From: G963668605 sp963668605
GTDB taxonomy: Bacteria > Acidobacteriota > Terriglobia > Bryobacterales > Bryobacteraceae
Reading direction: 5' to 3'
Assembly (NCBI GenBank): GCA_963668605.1
Contig: OY764903.1
Span: forward strand, 4,836,001-4,900,000
DNA length: 64,000 nt
Made by a program: the position numbers and the translations under genes. Under the pieces are notes generated by a model that saw only the letters and a list, made by a program, of their open reading frames with translations, ran no database searches and was not told where the DNA came from. How positions within the stretch are numbered: position 1 is the first letter of the stretch; each line of letters starts with the position of its first letter. Shown here piece after piece: positions 53,175 through 61,129 of the stretch.

Positions 53175-54160
53175 AGAGTCTCCAGGAAGGCGAGGAGTTT
53201 GTCGGTCGGTCGGAAACGGCCGGGTTTTGTCTCTATCGGAGCTGTCTTGTCCAGAGCGCGTTCCTTGATCTCCAGATCCGCGTGTAGGTAGATTTGGGTC
53301 GTCTCGATCTGTTCGTGGCCGAGCCAGAGTGCGATCACCGAGGTGTCGATGCCGGCGCGCAGCAATCGCATGGCGGCTGAATGCCGCAATACATGCATGG
53401 TCACCGTTTTTTGCGCCAGCGACGGACAAGCGTCAGTGGCTTTCCCGACGTATTTGGCAAGCCTGTGCTCGAGAGCGTCCCGGCTGAGTTTTCTTCCAAT
53501 CTGTGTGGTGAACAGCGGAGCTTCTGGCTGACCGGCCCGCTCGGCCAGCCAGGAACGCAAGACGGCGACTGTTCCCGAGGTGAGCGGCGTAATCCGTTGC
53601 TTTCGTCCCTTCCCGTTGCAACTCACATGCGCACCGGATCCGAGATGGACATCGGCGCAGCACAGGCCGGTCAGTTCAGACGCCCGAAGACCGGTCTGGA
53701 CAGCGAGGCTGAACAGTGCGGTGTCACGCCGCCCGGTCCAGTTCGACCGATCGGGCGCGGCGAGCAAGGCGTTGATTTCCGTCTCGGTCAGGAACGTCAC
53801 GAGCCGTCGCTCGAAACGCTTTGGTGGAATGGCAAGAACGCGCTCGATGGCAGAAGCATGCTCTGGATGCCGAAGCGCCGCGTATCGAAACAGGGAACGG
53901 ATGGCAGCAAGCCGCGCATTGCGGGTGCGCACGCTATTCTTTCTCTGCTGTTCCAAGTCGTTGAGGAAGGCGCCGACCAGCGAAGCATCCAGATCGTCGA
54001 TATCCAGCTTGCTTGGGACATTGCCTTTCCTGTCTGATGCGAAGACCAGCAATAGCCGCAGAGTATCCCGATACGCACAGAGCGTGTTCGGGCTGACCTG
54101 ACGCTGACGGAGGAGGCGATCAGTGAAGAACGACTGCAAAGTCGTGGCGAGTGCGGTCAT
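53171..54160 (-). CDS. RIT tyrosine recombinase, third gene (RitC-like)
   Basis: A 329-residue phage-integrase-type recombinase. N-terminal SAM-like domain (SFFTDRLLRQRQVSPNTLCAYRDTLRLLLVFA). Catalytic residues: Arg in VQTGLRASELTGL, H-x-x-R-H in TMHVLRHSAAMRLLRAG, His in WLGHEQIETTQIYLHAD, and the nucleophile Tyr in TQIYLHAD. Its ATG overlaps the stop of the second gene (ATGA). The stop is in the left inverted repeat. Confidence 0.93.
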   Translation of the reverse strand: MTALATTLQSFFTDRLLRQRQVSPNTLCAYRDTLRLLLVFASDRKGNVPSKLDIDDLDASLVGAFLNDLEQQRKNSVRTRNARLAAIRSLFRYAALRHPEHASAIERVLAIPPKRFERRLVTFLTETEINALLAAPDRSNWTGRRDTALFSLAVQTGLRASELTGLCCADVHLGSGAHVSCNGKGRKQRITPLTSGTVAVLRSWLAERAGQPEAPLFTTQIGRKLSRDALEHRLAKYVGKATDACPSLAQKTVTMHVLRHSAAMRLLRAGIDTSVIALWLGHEQIETTQIYLHADLEIKERALDKTAPIETKPGRFRPTDKLLAFLETL

Positions 54161-55095
54161 GCATCACCTCCAAGGTGGCGCTCAAGCCGATCGCCGGCCA
54201 ACCCCAGCAATTCCGGTGCGGCCGACAGATACCAGTAGGTACTGGCAGGGCCGACATGACCAAGATAGGTTGACAAGATCGCCATGCGGACCCCAGGTTC
54301 GCCTGCCTTGTAGCCATCAATGATGGTATTGACGGCGAAGCCATGCCGGAGATCATGGATCCTCGGCCTGCATGCGGCCGAACGTGGTGAGATACTGCAA
54401 TGGCGCAGCAGTTTCTGGAATGTCGGCATCACGTTGTTGTAGCGCAGTCGCCTGCCTGCAGAAGACGACAGCAATGCCGCCGTGCCCGCCTGATGAGGAC
54501 GATCATTGCGGCGCAAGTAGTCCTGCAGGGCCGAAACCACGGTTGGGTGCAACGGCAATTCGCGGAACTTGCCGAATTTGCCGTTGCGGATCGTGAGCAG
54601 GCCATTGATCGCGTCGAAGTCATCGCTGTCGAGGCCGATCGCCTCGCCGACACGCATTCCGGTTGCCGCCAGCAAGCCAATCAGTGTCCGATACGTTGCC
54701 TGCAAGTGGGACCCGCGCACGATCGCTGTCGCCGACATCAGGTTCGAGATTTCGTGTGGCGAGTAGAGGTACGGTGTCGCTCTACGCGGTCGACCTGGCA
54801 GGATACCGATTGGCGGCACCTGGGTGGCAGGGTCGAGCCCATGGAGGTGTCGGGCGAAGATACGAACTTCGGCAAGTCGCCTGGAAGTCCAGCTTGCGTC
54901 GGCGCCTGCGGGGAGAGTTGCCCAGGCCAGAGCCGTTTCGGTTGTCAAAGATTTTTCGCCGCGATCTTCGACGAAGGAAACGAACTGACCGAGAAGTCTC
55001 TCTGTTTTGTCAAGCTTGTAACCGAGAGCGCGACGCATGGCCAGATACTCTGTGAGAGCTTTGCGAAGGGCGCTCATTGGGCGTCTCCCGGCCAT
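54157..55095 (-). CDS. RIT tyrosine recombinase, second gene (RitB-like)
   Basis: A 312-residue recombinase. The N-terminal part reads LRKALTEYLAMRRALGYKLDKTERLLGQFVSFVEDRG. Catalytic residues: Arg in AATGMRVGEAIGLD, H-x-x-R-H in RIHDLRHGFAVNTII, His in YLGHVGPASTYWYL, and Tyr in STYWYLSA. It overlaps the first gene by 22 bp and the third by 4 bp, so stoichiometric production of the trio is likely. Confidence 0.93.
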   Translation of the reverse strand: MAGRRPMSALRKALTEYLAMRRALGYKLDKTERLLGQFVSFVEDRGEKSLTTETALAWATLPAGADASWTSRRLAEVRIFARHLHGLDPATQVPPIGILPGRPRRATPYLYSPHEISNLMSATAIVRGSHLQATYRTLIGLLAATGMRVGEAIGLDSDDFDAINGLLTIRNGKFGKFRELPLHPTVVSALQDYLRRNDRPHQAGTAALLSSSAGRRLRYNNVMPTFQKLLRHCSISPRSAACRPRIHDLRHGFAVNTIIDGYKAGEPGVRMAILSTYLGHVGPASTYWYLSAAPELLGLAGDRLERHLGGDA

Positions 55096-56288
55096 GGGCG
55101 CGCAATCGTGCGCAAGCAGTTACGGTCGACCTTCGCATAGATCGCTGTTGTCTCGGTACGAACGTGACGCAAGAGTTGACCGATTTCCGGTAGTGACGCA
55201 CCGGTACGTAGAAGTTGCGTAGCTGCGGTATGGCGCAGGCGATGCGCGTGGACGCGCCCGAGATCGGCCCGCCGTGCAGCATCCGCCACGATCGTGCTCA
55301 CGCGACTCGGGGTGAGATGGTGATGGGGAGCGACGCACCTTACGAATACGGCCCGGCCCAGCGAGTTCACGGGGCGGGCCTGTTCCAGGTATTCGGCCAG
55401 CCTGAGACCGACGTCCTGCGGCAAGGGAATGCGTTCTATACAGTTTCCCTTGCCGCGCACTACGATCGTGCCCGCTCGCCACTCGATATCGTCCAACATG
55501 AGCTTTGCGACCTCGCCGCGTCGTAGTCCCAGCCGGACCAGCAGGGTCAGAATGGCAAGGTCCCGACAGCCGACGGGGGTATTCGCATGGCATGATGCAA
55601 GCAGGCGCTGAACCTGATCGGGCTCAAGTCCCTTGGGCAAACCCACCAATCGGTGCCGGGCCACCGATGGCACGGCGCAGACGAGCGATCTTTCCGTGAT
55701 GCCTTCAAGGTGAAGAAAGCCAAGGAACGACCGAAGCGCCGTGACTGTCAACTTCGCCGTGCTGCTGTTTTCGCGAGGACACCGCGCCACCACGAACGAG
55801 ATGATATCGGCCGGGCGCAGGTTACCAAGCTCCAGGGCATCTGCAGAATTCCTGCTATCCAGAAATGGGCGCAGACGATCGATATACCGCTCGACCGTAG
55901 TGGCTATCAAGGAACGCTCCATGGTCAAAAAGCGCCGGTACCGGTCCAGAATTACGCTTGCAGGGCCTTCGCCCACAGGCGCCTCAAGGGGAGGAGCTAG
56001 CTTCAGTCGATGGAGATAATCAAGGATCGGACGCAGGGTCCTGTGCGTCTTGTGTCTAGCGAAGCCTGCGGATCTGCGGTCGCGTAGGAAACGATCCGCC
56101 AGTCGGAATGACAGATCGCCCGCGGTTAATTCCTGAGCCTGCAGCCAATCGCTCAGATCGGCAAACAGTCTCATCTTTCTGTGTACGGTACTTGGTGGGT
56201 ATCCTTGCTGCAGCAGTTCGCCTTCAAAGTCCTGCAAAAGGGCATCGCGTGAGCATACGGCCGGTGCTTCGATGGGTTTGACCAACAT
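55074..56288 (-). CDS. RIT tyrosine recombinase, first gene (RitA-like)
   Basis: A 404-residue recombinase, the longest of the trio as expected for RitA. It has an extra N-terminal ~110 residues (LLQDFEGELLQQGYPPSTVHRKMRLFADLSDWLQAQ) before the core-binding domain (YRRFLTMERSLIATTVERYIDRLRPFL). Catalytic residues: Arg in RLGLRRGEVAKL, H-x-x-R-H in HAHRLRHTAATQLLRTG, His in LLRHVRTETTAIYAKVD and its Tyr. Its ATG is ~55 bp inside the right inverted repeat, so the promoter probably lies in or near the repeat. Confidence 0.93.
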   Translation of the reverse strand: MLVKPIEAPAVCSRDALLQDFEGELLQQGYPPSTVHRKMRLFADLSDWLQAQELTAGDLSFRLADRFLRDRRSAGFARHKTHRTLRPILDYLHRLKLAPPLEAPVGEGPASVILDRYRRFLTMERSLIATTVERYIDRLRPFLDSRNSADALELGNLRPADIISFVVARCPRENSSTAKLTVTALRSFLGFLHLEGITERSLVCAVPSVARHRLVGLPKGLEPDQVQRLLASCHANTPVGCRDLAILTLLVRLGLRRGEVAKLMLDDIEWRAGTIVVRGKGNCIERIPLPQDVGLRLAEYLEQARPVNSLGRAVFVRCVAPHHHLTPSRVSTIVADAARRADLGRVHAHRLRHTAATQLLRTGASLPEIGQLLRHVRTETTAIYAKVDRNCLRTIARPWPGDAQ

Positions 56289-56343
56289 GAAAACTCCTCT
56301 TCTAGATTGGAAAGAGGAGACTGTAGCATGTGGTCAAACGTCA

Positions 56344-56431
56344 CTGATTATGCCGACTCCATCGCAGCGCCCCCCGCCCCACAGACCGGGTTACCGACAC
56401 AGGTCGGCATAATCCGAACGTCGGCATAATG
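56344..56431. repeat. Right 88-bp inverted repeat of the RIT element
   Basis: Inverse of 53087-53174 with two mismatches. Just outside, TTATGCCGACATCGGCATAA (56436-56455) is a further palindrome of the same half-site, arms of 9 bp around CA. It may be part of the target site that attracted the element, or an end of another copy. Confidence 0.88.
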
Positions 56432-56486
56432 TGCCTTATGCCGACATCGGCATAAATCGCAATCGCGGGCATGGCGGCGCCCCGGT

Positions 56487-57761
56487 TCACTGGAGGATCT
56501 CCCTGCCCACTGCCCAGTTAAGCTGGCTGGCCGCGGTGAGGTAGGCGCCGATCAGGTTCAGGTAGCTCATCCGCACCACCCGGTACTCCTGTTGCGCCTG
56601 CAGGAAATCGAGCAGCGAGGAGCCTCCGCGCTGATAGGCGAAAGTGATGGTCTCGCGGATCTTCATCGCCTGGTCAAGGTACTTGGCCTTGTACGGCCGC
56701 AGGAGCGCCAGACTGCTGTGTAGCGTCGCGTAGGCGGCATCGACGTCGCCGAGGACCTGCGCCTCGGCCGCGGCGCGCACGCGCTCGTTGCGGCGGATGT
56801 CGAGCTGCGTGCGCAGTTTCTCGCCCTGATTGCGGTCGAAGATGCGCAGCGGGATGTTGACGCTCACGCCGAAGTAGGCTGGAATGGGCGGGTTGCGCGC
56901 GACATCGGCGGAGAAGACAGGATCGGCTGTGCCGTTGGCGACAGCGAGGCGGTAGTCGGCTTTGGATTTCTCCACCGCTGCGGCCGCCGCGCGGAGGTCA
57001 GGTCTGGCATCGAGCGCAACGCGGTGGATCTCTTCCAGGCCGATCGTGGGATCGCTGAATTCAAACGCCCCGGAGACATCGAACTGCTCTACCGGCGTGC
57101 GGTCGTTGAGCAGGGTGAGAAGCTGGATTCTGGCGGTGCGCAGATTGACCTCGGCAGTTTGGAGGTCGGCTTCGTATTGCACGCGCTGCAGTTCCAGCCG
57201 GTCGAGATCAACCTGCGCCATGTCGCCGGCACGGTAGCGGTCGCGGCTCACCGCGAGCGTGCGGTCGTAGTAGTTCAGATTCTCGCGCGCCAGACCGACG
57301 ACCGCCTTAGCCTGGAGCGTTTGCACGAAGGCGGTGCGCAGGCTGAAGAGTAGGAGCCTTTCCAGGTCTGCCGCCTGCAATCCGGCGACCGACGTCGCTT
57401 GCTGTGCGCTTTCGCGCCGCAACTCGCGCTTGTGCTGCCGTTCATACAAGTAGCTTGCGGAAAGGAGAGGCATCGCGTTCGACAGCGGACGATAGGGGTT
57501 GGGCGTGAACGGGTTGAGCTGGTCGAGCGTAGCCGTGATTGAGGGATTGGGCCGCAGATATGCCGTGATCTCCTGGGCGCGCGACTCCTCGACTCCTATC
57601 CTCGCCGCCTGGAGCGCCGGATTAGCGGCTTGGAACCGTTCGCGGATTTCCGGCCAGGTCAACGCCTTCTGTGCCAGCGCGCCCGGGCAGGCACAGGCAC
57701 ATAAGAAGAATCCCAGCCATCGCTGCCGCAGTCTAGGGTCGTATTTGAGCATCCCATGCAC
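56487..57761 (-). CDS. czcC: CzcC-like outer-membrane channel of a heavy-metal RND system
   Basis: A TolC-family protein, 424 residues, with an N-terminal signal region (RWLGFFLCACACPGALAQ). The repeats are LTWPEIRERFQAANPALQAARIGVEESRAQEITAYLRPNPSITATLDQLNPFT and, in the second half, GLEEIHRVALDARPDLRAAAAAVEKSKADYRLAVANGTADPVFSADVAR, then VSVNIPLRIFDRNQGEK and YQRGGSSLLDFLQAQQEYRVVRMSYLNLIGAYLTAASQLNWAVG, the last typical of CzcC. It is divergent from the kinase-regulator-czcBA operon. The start may be GTG 57761 or ATG 57752. The RIT element lies 55 bp beyond its 3' end. Confidence 0.88.
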   Translation of the reverse strand: MHGMLKYDPRLRQRWLGFFLCACACPGALAQKALTWPEIRERFQAANPALQAARIGVEESRAQEITAYLRPNPSITATLDQLNPFTPNPYRPLSNAMPLLSASYLYERQHKRELRRESAQQATSVAGLQAADLERLLLFSLRTAFVQTLQAKAVVGLARENLNYYDRTLAVSRDRYRAGDMAQVDLDRLELQRVQYEADLQTAEVNLRTARIQLLTLLNDRTPVEQFDVSGAFEFSDPTIGLEEIHRVALDARPDLRAAAAAVEKSKADYRLAVANGTADPVFSADVARNPPIPAYFGVSVNIPLRIFDRNQGEKLRTQLDIRRNERVRAAAEAQVLGDVDAAYATLHSSLALLRPYKAKYLDQAMKIRETITFAYQRGGSSLLDFLQAQQEYRVVRMSYLNLIGAYLTAASQLNWAVGREILQ

Positions 57762-57765
57762 AGCT

Positions 57766-57781
57766 TAGGTGGACCCACCTA
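57766..57781. promoter_or_regulatory. 7-2-7 palindrome between czcC and the kinase gene
   Basis: TAGGTGGACCCACCTA consists of perfect 7-bp inverted halves around AC. A 7-2-7 layout is what NarL-type response regulators bind, and such a regulator is encoded 1.5 kb away. It lies 5 bp upstream of the czcC start. The assignment is an inference. Confidence 0.5.
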
Positions 57782-57921
57782 GCCGCGTCTAGAATCGTCT
57801 GGCTGGCTTCTTGTATCTTTCGGCTGGATCTTCCGCATGTCTGAAAGACTGGTGGCGGCGACGCGGGGCTCGGCTAGAATCTAGATTGGTGTAGTGCCAA
57901 GGCAGGGTGAGGTCCGCCTTT

Positions 57922-59352
57922 ATGCAATTGCTTCTGGACAGTCGACCGCGCGCTCTGATGGTGGCGTGCCTGCTTATCGCGAGCGTGGCGGTGGTGGACT
58001 GGTGCCTGGATGTTGACATCTCGTTCGGTTTCCTCTACTTGCTGCCCATGCTGCTGGTCGGCGGGCACCTGACGCGATGGCAGATTGCGGGGGTAGCGGC
58101 CCTCTGCACTGTGCTAGACGAGGCATTTGACCCTTTTCCCTGGACCTTTGCGCTCGGAGTGTCGCGGGCTATTCTGGCATTCGCCGCTTTCATCGCCGCG
58201 GGTCTTGTCGTCCATGAAGCGGCGCGGCGGCGGCTGGAGGCGGGACGCCATGTGGAGGAGTTGGAGCGCGAGGCGGAGCTGCGCCGCGTGGCTGATCAAC
58301 AACTGGATTTCCTGATTCACAGCAGCCCGGCGACCATTTTCACGCTCGGGGCCGACGGGAGAGTGCTGCTGGCGAACGAGGCGGCGCACCGGCTGCTGGG
58401 GGTAGAGGCGGGCTCGCTGCCGGGCCGGGACATTGCGCAATACTTGCCGGCACTGGGGCGGATCTCGCTGAAGGAGGCCGTGCCGGCGTTGCGCACGTCC
58501 GTCGAATGCCGGGGCCGGCGCAGCGATGGTGAGACGTTTCTGGCGCAAGTGTGGTTTTCCACTTATCAAACCGGGTCGGGCCCGCGGCTGGCAGCGATCG
58601 TTTTCGACGTCTCCGAAGATCTGCGCGATCGCGAAGAGCTGACCAACCAACAACTGCTCTCCGGTTCGAAGATCCTCGTTGGCGCCATGTGCCACGAGAT
58701 CCGCAACATGTGCGGGGCCATCGCGGCCGTTCACGCCAAGCTGATTCGAGAAGGCACCATGTCCGGCAATGAGGACTTTCGCGCCCTGGGCTCACTGGTG
58801 GAAGGGCTGGAGGACATGGCCGCCCTGGAACTTCTGCAGACCAAACGGCGTGAAGCCGAGGCCGTGGACATCGTCGCGCTGCTGGAAGAGTTGCGCATCG
58901 TCATCGAGCCCGCGTTTCGCGACGCCCAGATCACCATCGATTGGGACGTTTCGGGGGCGGCGCCGGCCGTTTGGGCCGACCGCCAGGCGTTGCTGCAGTC
59001 GTTTCTGAACCTCACCAAGAACAGCCAGCGGGCGCTGGAAGGCCGGGCCAGCAAGCGCATGATTATTCGGACCGCCGTCGAGGGCGAGACGGTGGTGGTG
59101 CGGTTCATCGACAACGGCCCCGGGGTGAGCGATCCGGAACACCTTTTCAAGCCCTTTCAACACGGCGCCAAGGCGACCGGTCTGGGGCTCTATCTTGCAC
59201 GCGCTTTCGTGCGCGCCTTCCACGGCGATATCCGGCACGAGCCGCAGCCGTCCGGATGCTGTTTCTCCGTGGTGCTGAATGCGTCCCCGCAGGCGGACAG
59301 CAGCGGTTGGAAAGGAGCCAGTTGTGCCGATTCGACTACTGTTGCTGGATGA
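57922..59352 (+). CDS. PAS-containing membrane sensor histidine kinase
   Basis: A 476-residue kinase (ATG 57922, GAGG ~9 nt upstream; an in-frame GTG at 57907 is possible). Membrane segments lie at ~12-27, 34-48, 53-70 and 82-98, giving a multi-helix sensor. PAS domain ~128-235 (LDFLIHSSPATIFTLGADGRVLLANEAAHRLLGVEAGSL). H-box ILVGAMCHEIRNMCGAIAAVHAKL with H258. ATP-binding motifs: ALLQSFLNLTKNSQRAL (N), FIDNGPGVSDPEHLFKPF (G1) and ATGLGLYLARAFVRAFHG (G2). It overlaps the regulator gene by 29 bp and is the probable metal-stress sensor of the locus. Confidence 0.9.
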   Translation: MQLLLDSRPRALMVACLLIASVAVVDWCLDVDISFGFLYLLPMLLVGGHLTRWQIAGVAALCTVLDEAFDPFPWTFALGVSRAILAFAAFIAAGLVVHEAARRRLEAGRHVEELEREAELRRVADQQLDFLIHSSPATIFTLGADGRVLLANEAAHRLLGVEAGSLPGRDIAQYLPALGRISLKEAVPALRTSVECRGRRSDGETFLAQVWFSTYQTGSGPRLAAIVFDVSEDLRDREELTNQQLLSGSKILVGAMCHEIRNMCGAIAAVHAKLIREGTMSGNEDFRALGSLVEGLEDMAALELLQTKRREAEAVDIVALLEELRIVIEPAFRDAQITIDWDVSGAAPAVWADRQALLQSFLNLTKNSQRALEGRASKRMIIRTAVEGETVVVRFIDNGPGVSDPEHLFKPFQHGAKATGLGLYLARAFVRAFHGDIRHEPQPSGCCFSVVLNASPQADSSGWKGASCADSTTVAG

Positions 59353-59965
59353 TCACTCCCTATTCCGGGAGAGCCTCAGCCGGCTGCTGGAGACTGAACC
59401 CGACTTTGCCATGGCGGCCCACTGCGGCACAAGCGCAGAGGCACTCGATGCGCTGCAACAACATGCCGTCGATCTGGTGCTGCTGGACTTTGACCTGGGC
59501 GAGGAAACCGGGCTGCAGTTCATCAGTAAGGCGCGCGCCGCTGGCTATACCGGACGGATTTTCATCGTCACTGCGGGCCTGCCGGATACCGATGCCGTAC
59601 GCGCGCTTGGTCTCGGGGTCTGCGGCATCTTCCTCAAGCATGCTTCGCCCGGGCTGCTCGGCGAAGCCATCCGGAAAGTGATGGTGGGTGAAACGTGGAT
59701 TGACCCGCGCTGCATACAGGCGCTGATTCGGGCCGTCGGCGGGGGCGCCGCAGGCGAACGCCGCAAGCAACTCAGCGAGCGCGAGCGCCATGTGCTGAAG
59801 GGAGTACTGGAAGGATTGACTAATAAGGAGATCGGAGGGCGCCTGGGGATGTCCGAGGCGTCGGTCAAATCGGCGCTGCAACAACTTTTCGTCAAGACGG
59901 GTGTGCGCACGCGCAGCCAGCTTGTGCGTGTGGCGCTGGAGGAGTATGCGGCGGTGATCCGGTGA
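59324..59965 (+). CDS. NarL/FixJ-type response regulator
   Basis: GTG start at 59324, AAAGGAG 6-7 nt upstream. The receiver (1-120) has the acidic pocket LLLDDH, the phospho-acceptor Asp in VLLDFDLGEETG (D55) and the Lys in GIFLKHASPG. The LuxR-type helix-turn-helix lies at ~148-205 (LSERERHVLKGVLEGLTNKEIGGRLGMSEASVKSALQQLFVKTGVRTRSQLVRVALEEY). It is translated from within the 3' end of the kinase gene and its stop overlaps the adaptor start. Most metal RND systems use OmpR-type regulators (CzcR), so a NarL type is unusual here. Confidence 0.92.
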   Translation: MPIRLLLLDDHSLFRESLSRLLETEPDFAMAAHCGTSAEALDALQQHAVDLVLLDFDLGEETGLQFISKARAAGYTGRIFIVTAGLPDTDAVRALGLGVCGIFLKHASPGLLGEAIRKVMVGETWIDPRCIQALIRAVGGGAAGERRKQLSERERHVLKGVLEGLTNKEIGGRLGMSEASVKSALQQLFVKTGVRTRSQLVRVALEEYAAVIR

Positions 59966-61125
59966 AGGTGGTGATGCGAAACGTGTCGTTCGCACGTGGT
60001 GCGCTGCTGGTTCTGGCACTGGCCGGAGCGGGCTGCACGAAGCGCGGACCCGCGCAGGAAAGTGAGCCGGCGACCAGCGGCGCCGCCGAGGGGAAGCCGG
60101 AGGCCATCCAACTGGAAGCGCCGATGGCCAGCCGGATCGGAATCAGCGCAGTTGTGGAGAAGCGTCTGTCGTCGCTGCTGATGTCCACCGGGAAAGTGCA
60201 GTTCAACGAGGACCGCAAGGCGAACATCGTGCCGCTGGTGGGCGGGCAGGTGCTGGGGTTGAGCGTCAAGGTGGGCGATCCGGTCCGAAAGGGCGAGCAG
60301 TTGTTCCTTGTGCATAGCCGGGAGGTGGCGGCGGCCATCGCGGAGCACCTGGAAAGCGAGCGCGACGCAGACTTGGCGGGGAAGACCCTGGCCATGACAC
60401 GCGATCTGTTCGAGCACGGGGCCGCTTCGAGGATGGCGCTTGAACAGGCGGAAAACGGGCTGGCCAAGGCCAAGGTTCGTACCGGCCGCACCGAGGAGAG
60501 CCTGCGCATGCTGGGGGCCGTGACTGGCCCCGGCGGCACCCTGGCGATGAGTCCCCGTATGCCGGTCACTTCGCCCATCGACGGCGTGGTGATCGAGCGC
60601 GGCATCACCGACGGCCAGTTCTTGCAGTTGGACGGACGCCCGGCGCTGGTGGTGGCCGACCTTTCCACGGTGTGGGTGATCGCCGACGTTTTCGAGCGCG
60701 ATCTACACCTGATCCACCCCGGTCAGCGCGCGGAACTGACGACCACCGCATACCCCAATACGCGTTTTGTCGCGCAGGTCGCGCGCATTCACGACACCGT
60801 TGATCCCCAGACTCGCACGCTCAAGGTGCGCTTCCTTGTCGCCAACCCGGAGCGGCACCTGAAGCCCGAAATGTTCGCCTCGATCACGCTGTCTCTGAAC
60901 GGCGCCGCGCCGGTGCTGACGTTACCCGCTAACAGCGTCTTCACGGAAGCCGGACGGAGCTACGTCTACGTTGCCGCCGGAGAACGGACTTTCGTGAGGC
61001 GGCCGGTGGAGGTGCAGCCGGATGCTTCCGGCGGGCTGCGCGTATTGGCCGGCCTGAAAAGGGGCGAGCGCGTGGTGAGCGAAGGCGCGCTGCTGGTCCG
61101 GTTGCAGGAAGACAAGGCCCAGTAG
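59962..61125 (+). CDS. czcB: CzcB-like RND adaptor lipoprotein
   Basis: A 387-residue membrane fusion protein with a lipoprotein signal (GALLVLALAGAGC, Cys 25). Barrel-sandwich halves: VPLVGGQVLGLSVKVGDPVRKGEQLFLVHSREV and VTSPIDGVVIERGITDGQFLQLDGRPALVVADLSTVWVIADVFERDLHLIHPGQRAELTTTAYPNTRFVAQVARIHDTVDPQTRTLKVRFLVANPERHLKPEMFASI, the latter very typical of CzcB. A helical hairpin lies between them. The GTG start overlaps the regulator stop (GTGA), so regulator and efflux genes form one operon. Confidence 0.93.
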   Translation: MKVVMRNVSFARGALLVLALAGAGCTKRGPAQESEPATSGAAEGKPEAIQLEAPMASRIGISAVVEKRLSSLLMSTGKVQFNEDRKANIVPLVGGQVLGLSVKVGDPVRKGEQLFLVHSREVAAAIAEHLESERDADLAGKTLAMTRDLFEHGAASRMALEQAENGLAKAKVRTGRTEESLRMLGAVTGPGGTLAMSPRMPVTSPIDGVVIERGITDGQFLQLDGRPALVVADLSTVWVIADVFERDLHLIHPGQRAELTTTAYPNTRFVAQVARIHDTVDPQTRTLKVRFLVANPERHLKPEMFASITLSLNGAAPVLTLPANSVFTEAGRSYVYVAAGERTFVRRPVEVQPDASGGLRVLAGLKRGERVVSEGALLVRLQEDKAQ

Positions 61126-61129
61126 CGGT

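Larger units (their letters stand above)
53087..56431. mobile_element. RIT element (recombinases in trio)
   Basis: Three consecutive tyrosine recombinase genes on one strand with overlapping ends (4 and 22 bp), bounded by 88-bp nearly perfect inverted repeats. This is the defining structure of RIT elements described in proteobacteria, acidobacteria and others. No cargo gene is present. Total ~3.35 kb. It sits 15 bp from the right end of IS copy B. Confidence 0.88.

Noticed and set aside
53087..56455. Repeated ATTATGCCGAC units as a CRISPR array
   Set aside because: Too few units, irregular spacing and mixed orientation; they belong to the inverted repeats of the RIT element.
57877..57895. 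AATCTAGATT palindrome and TAGAAT as kinase promoter
   Set aside because: No acceptable -35 box at the right distance; too weak to list as a promoter.
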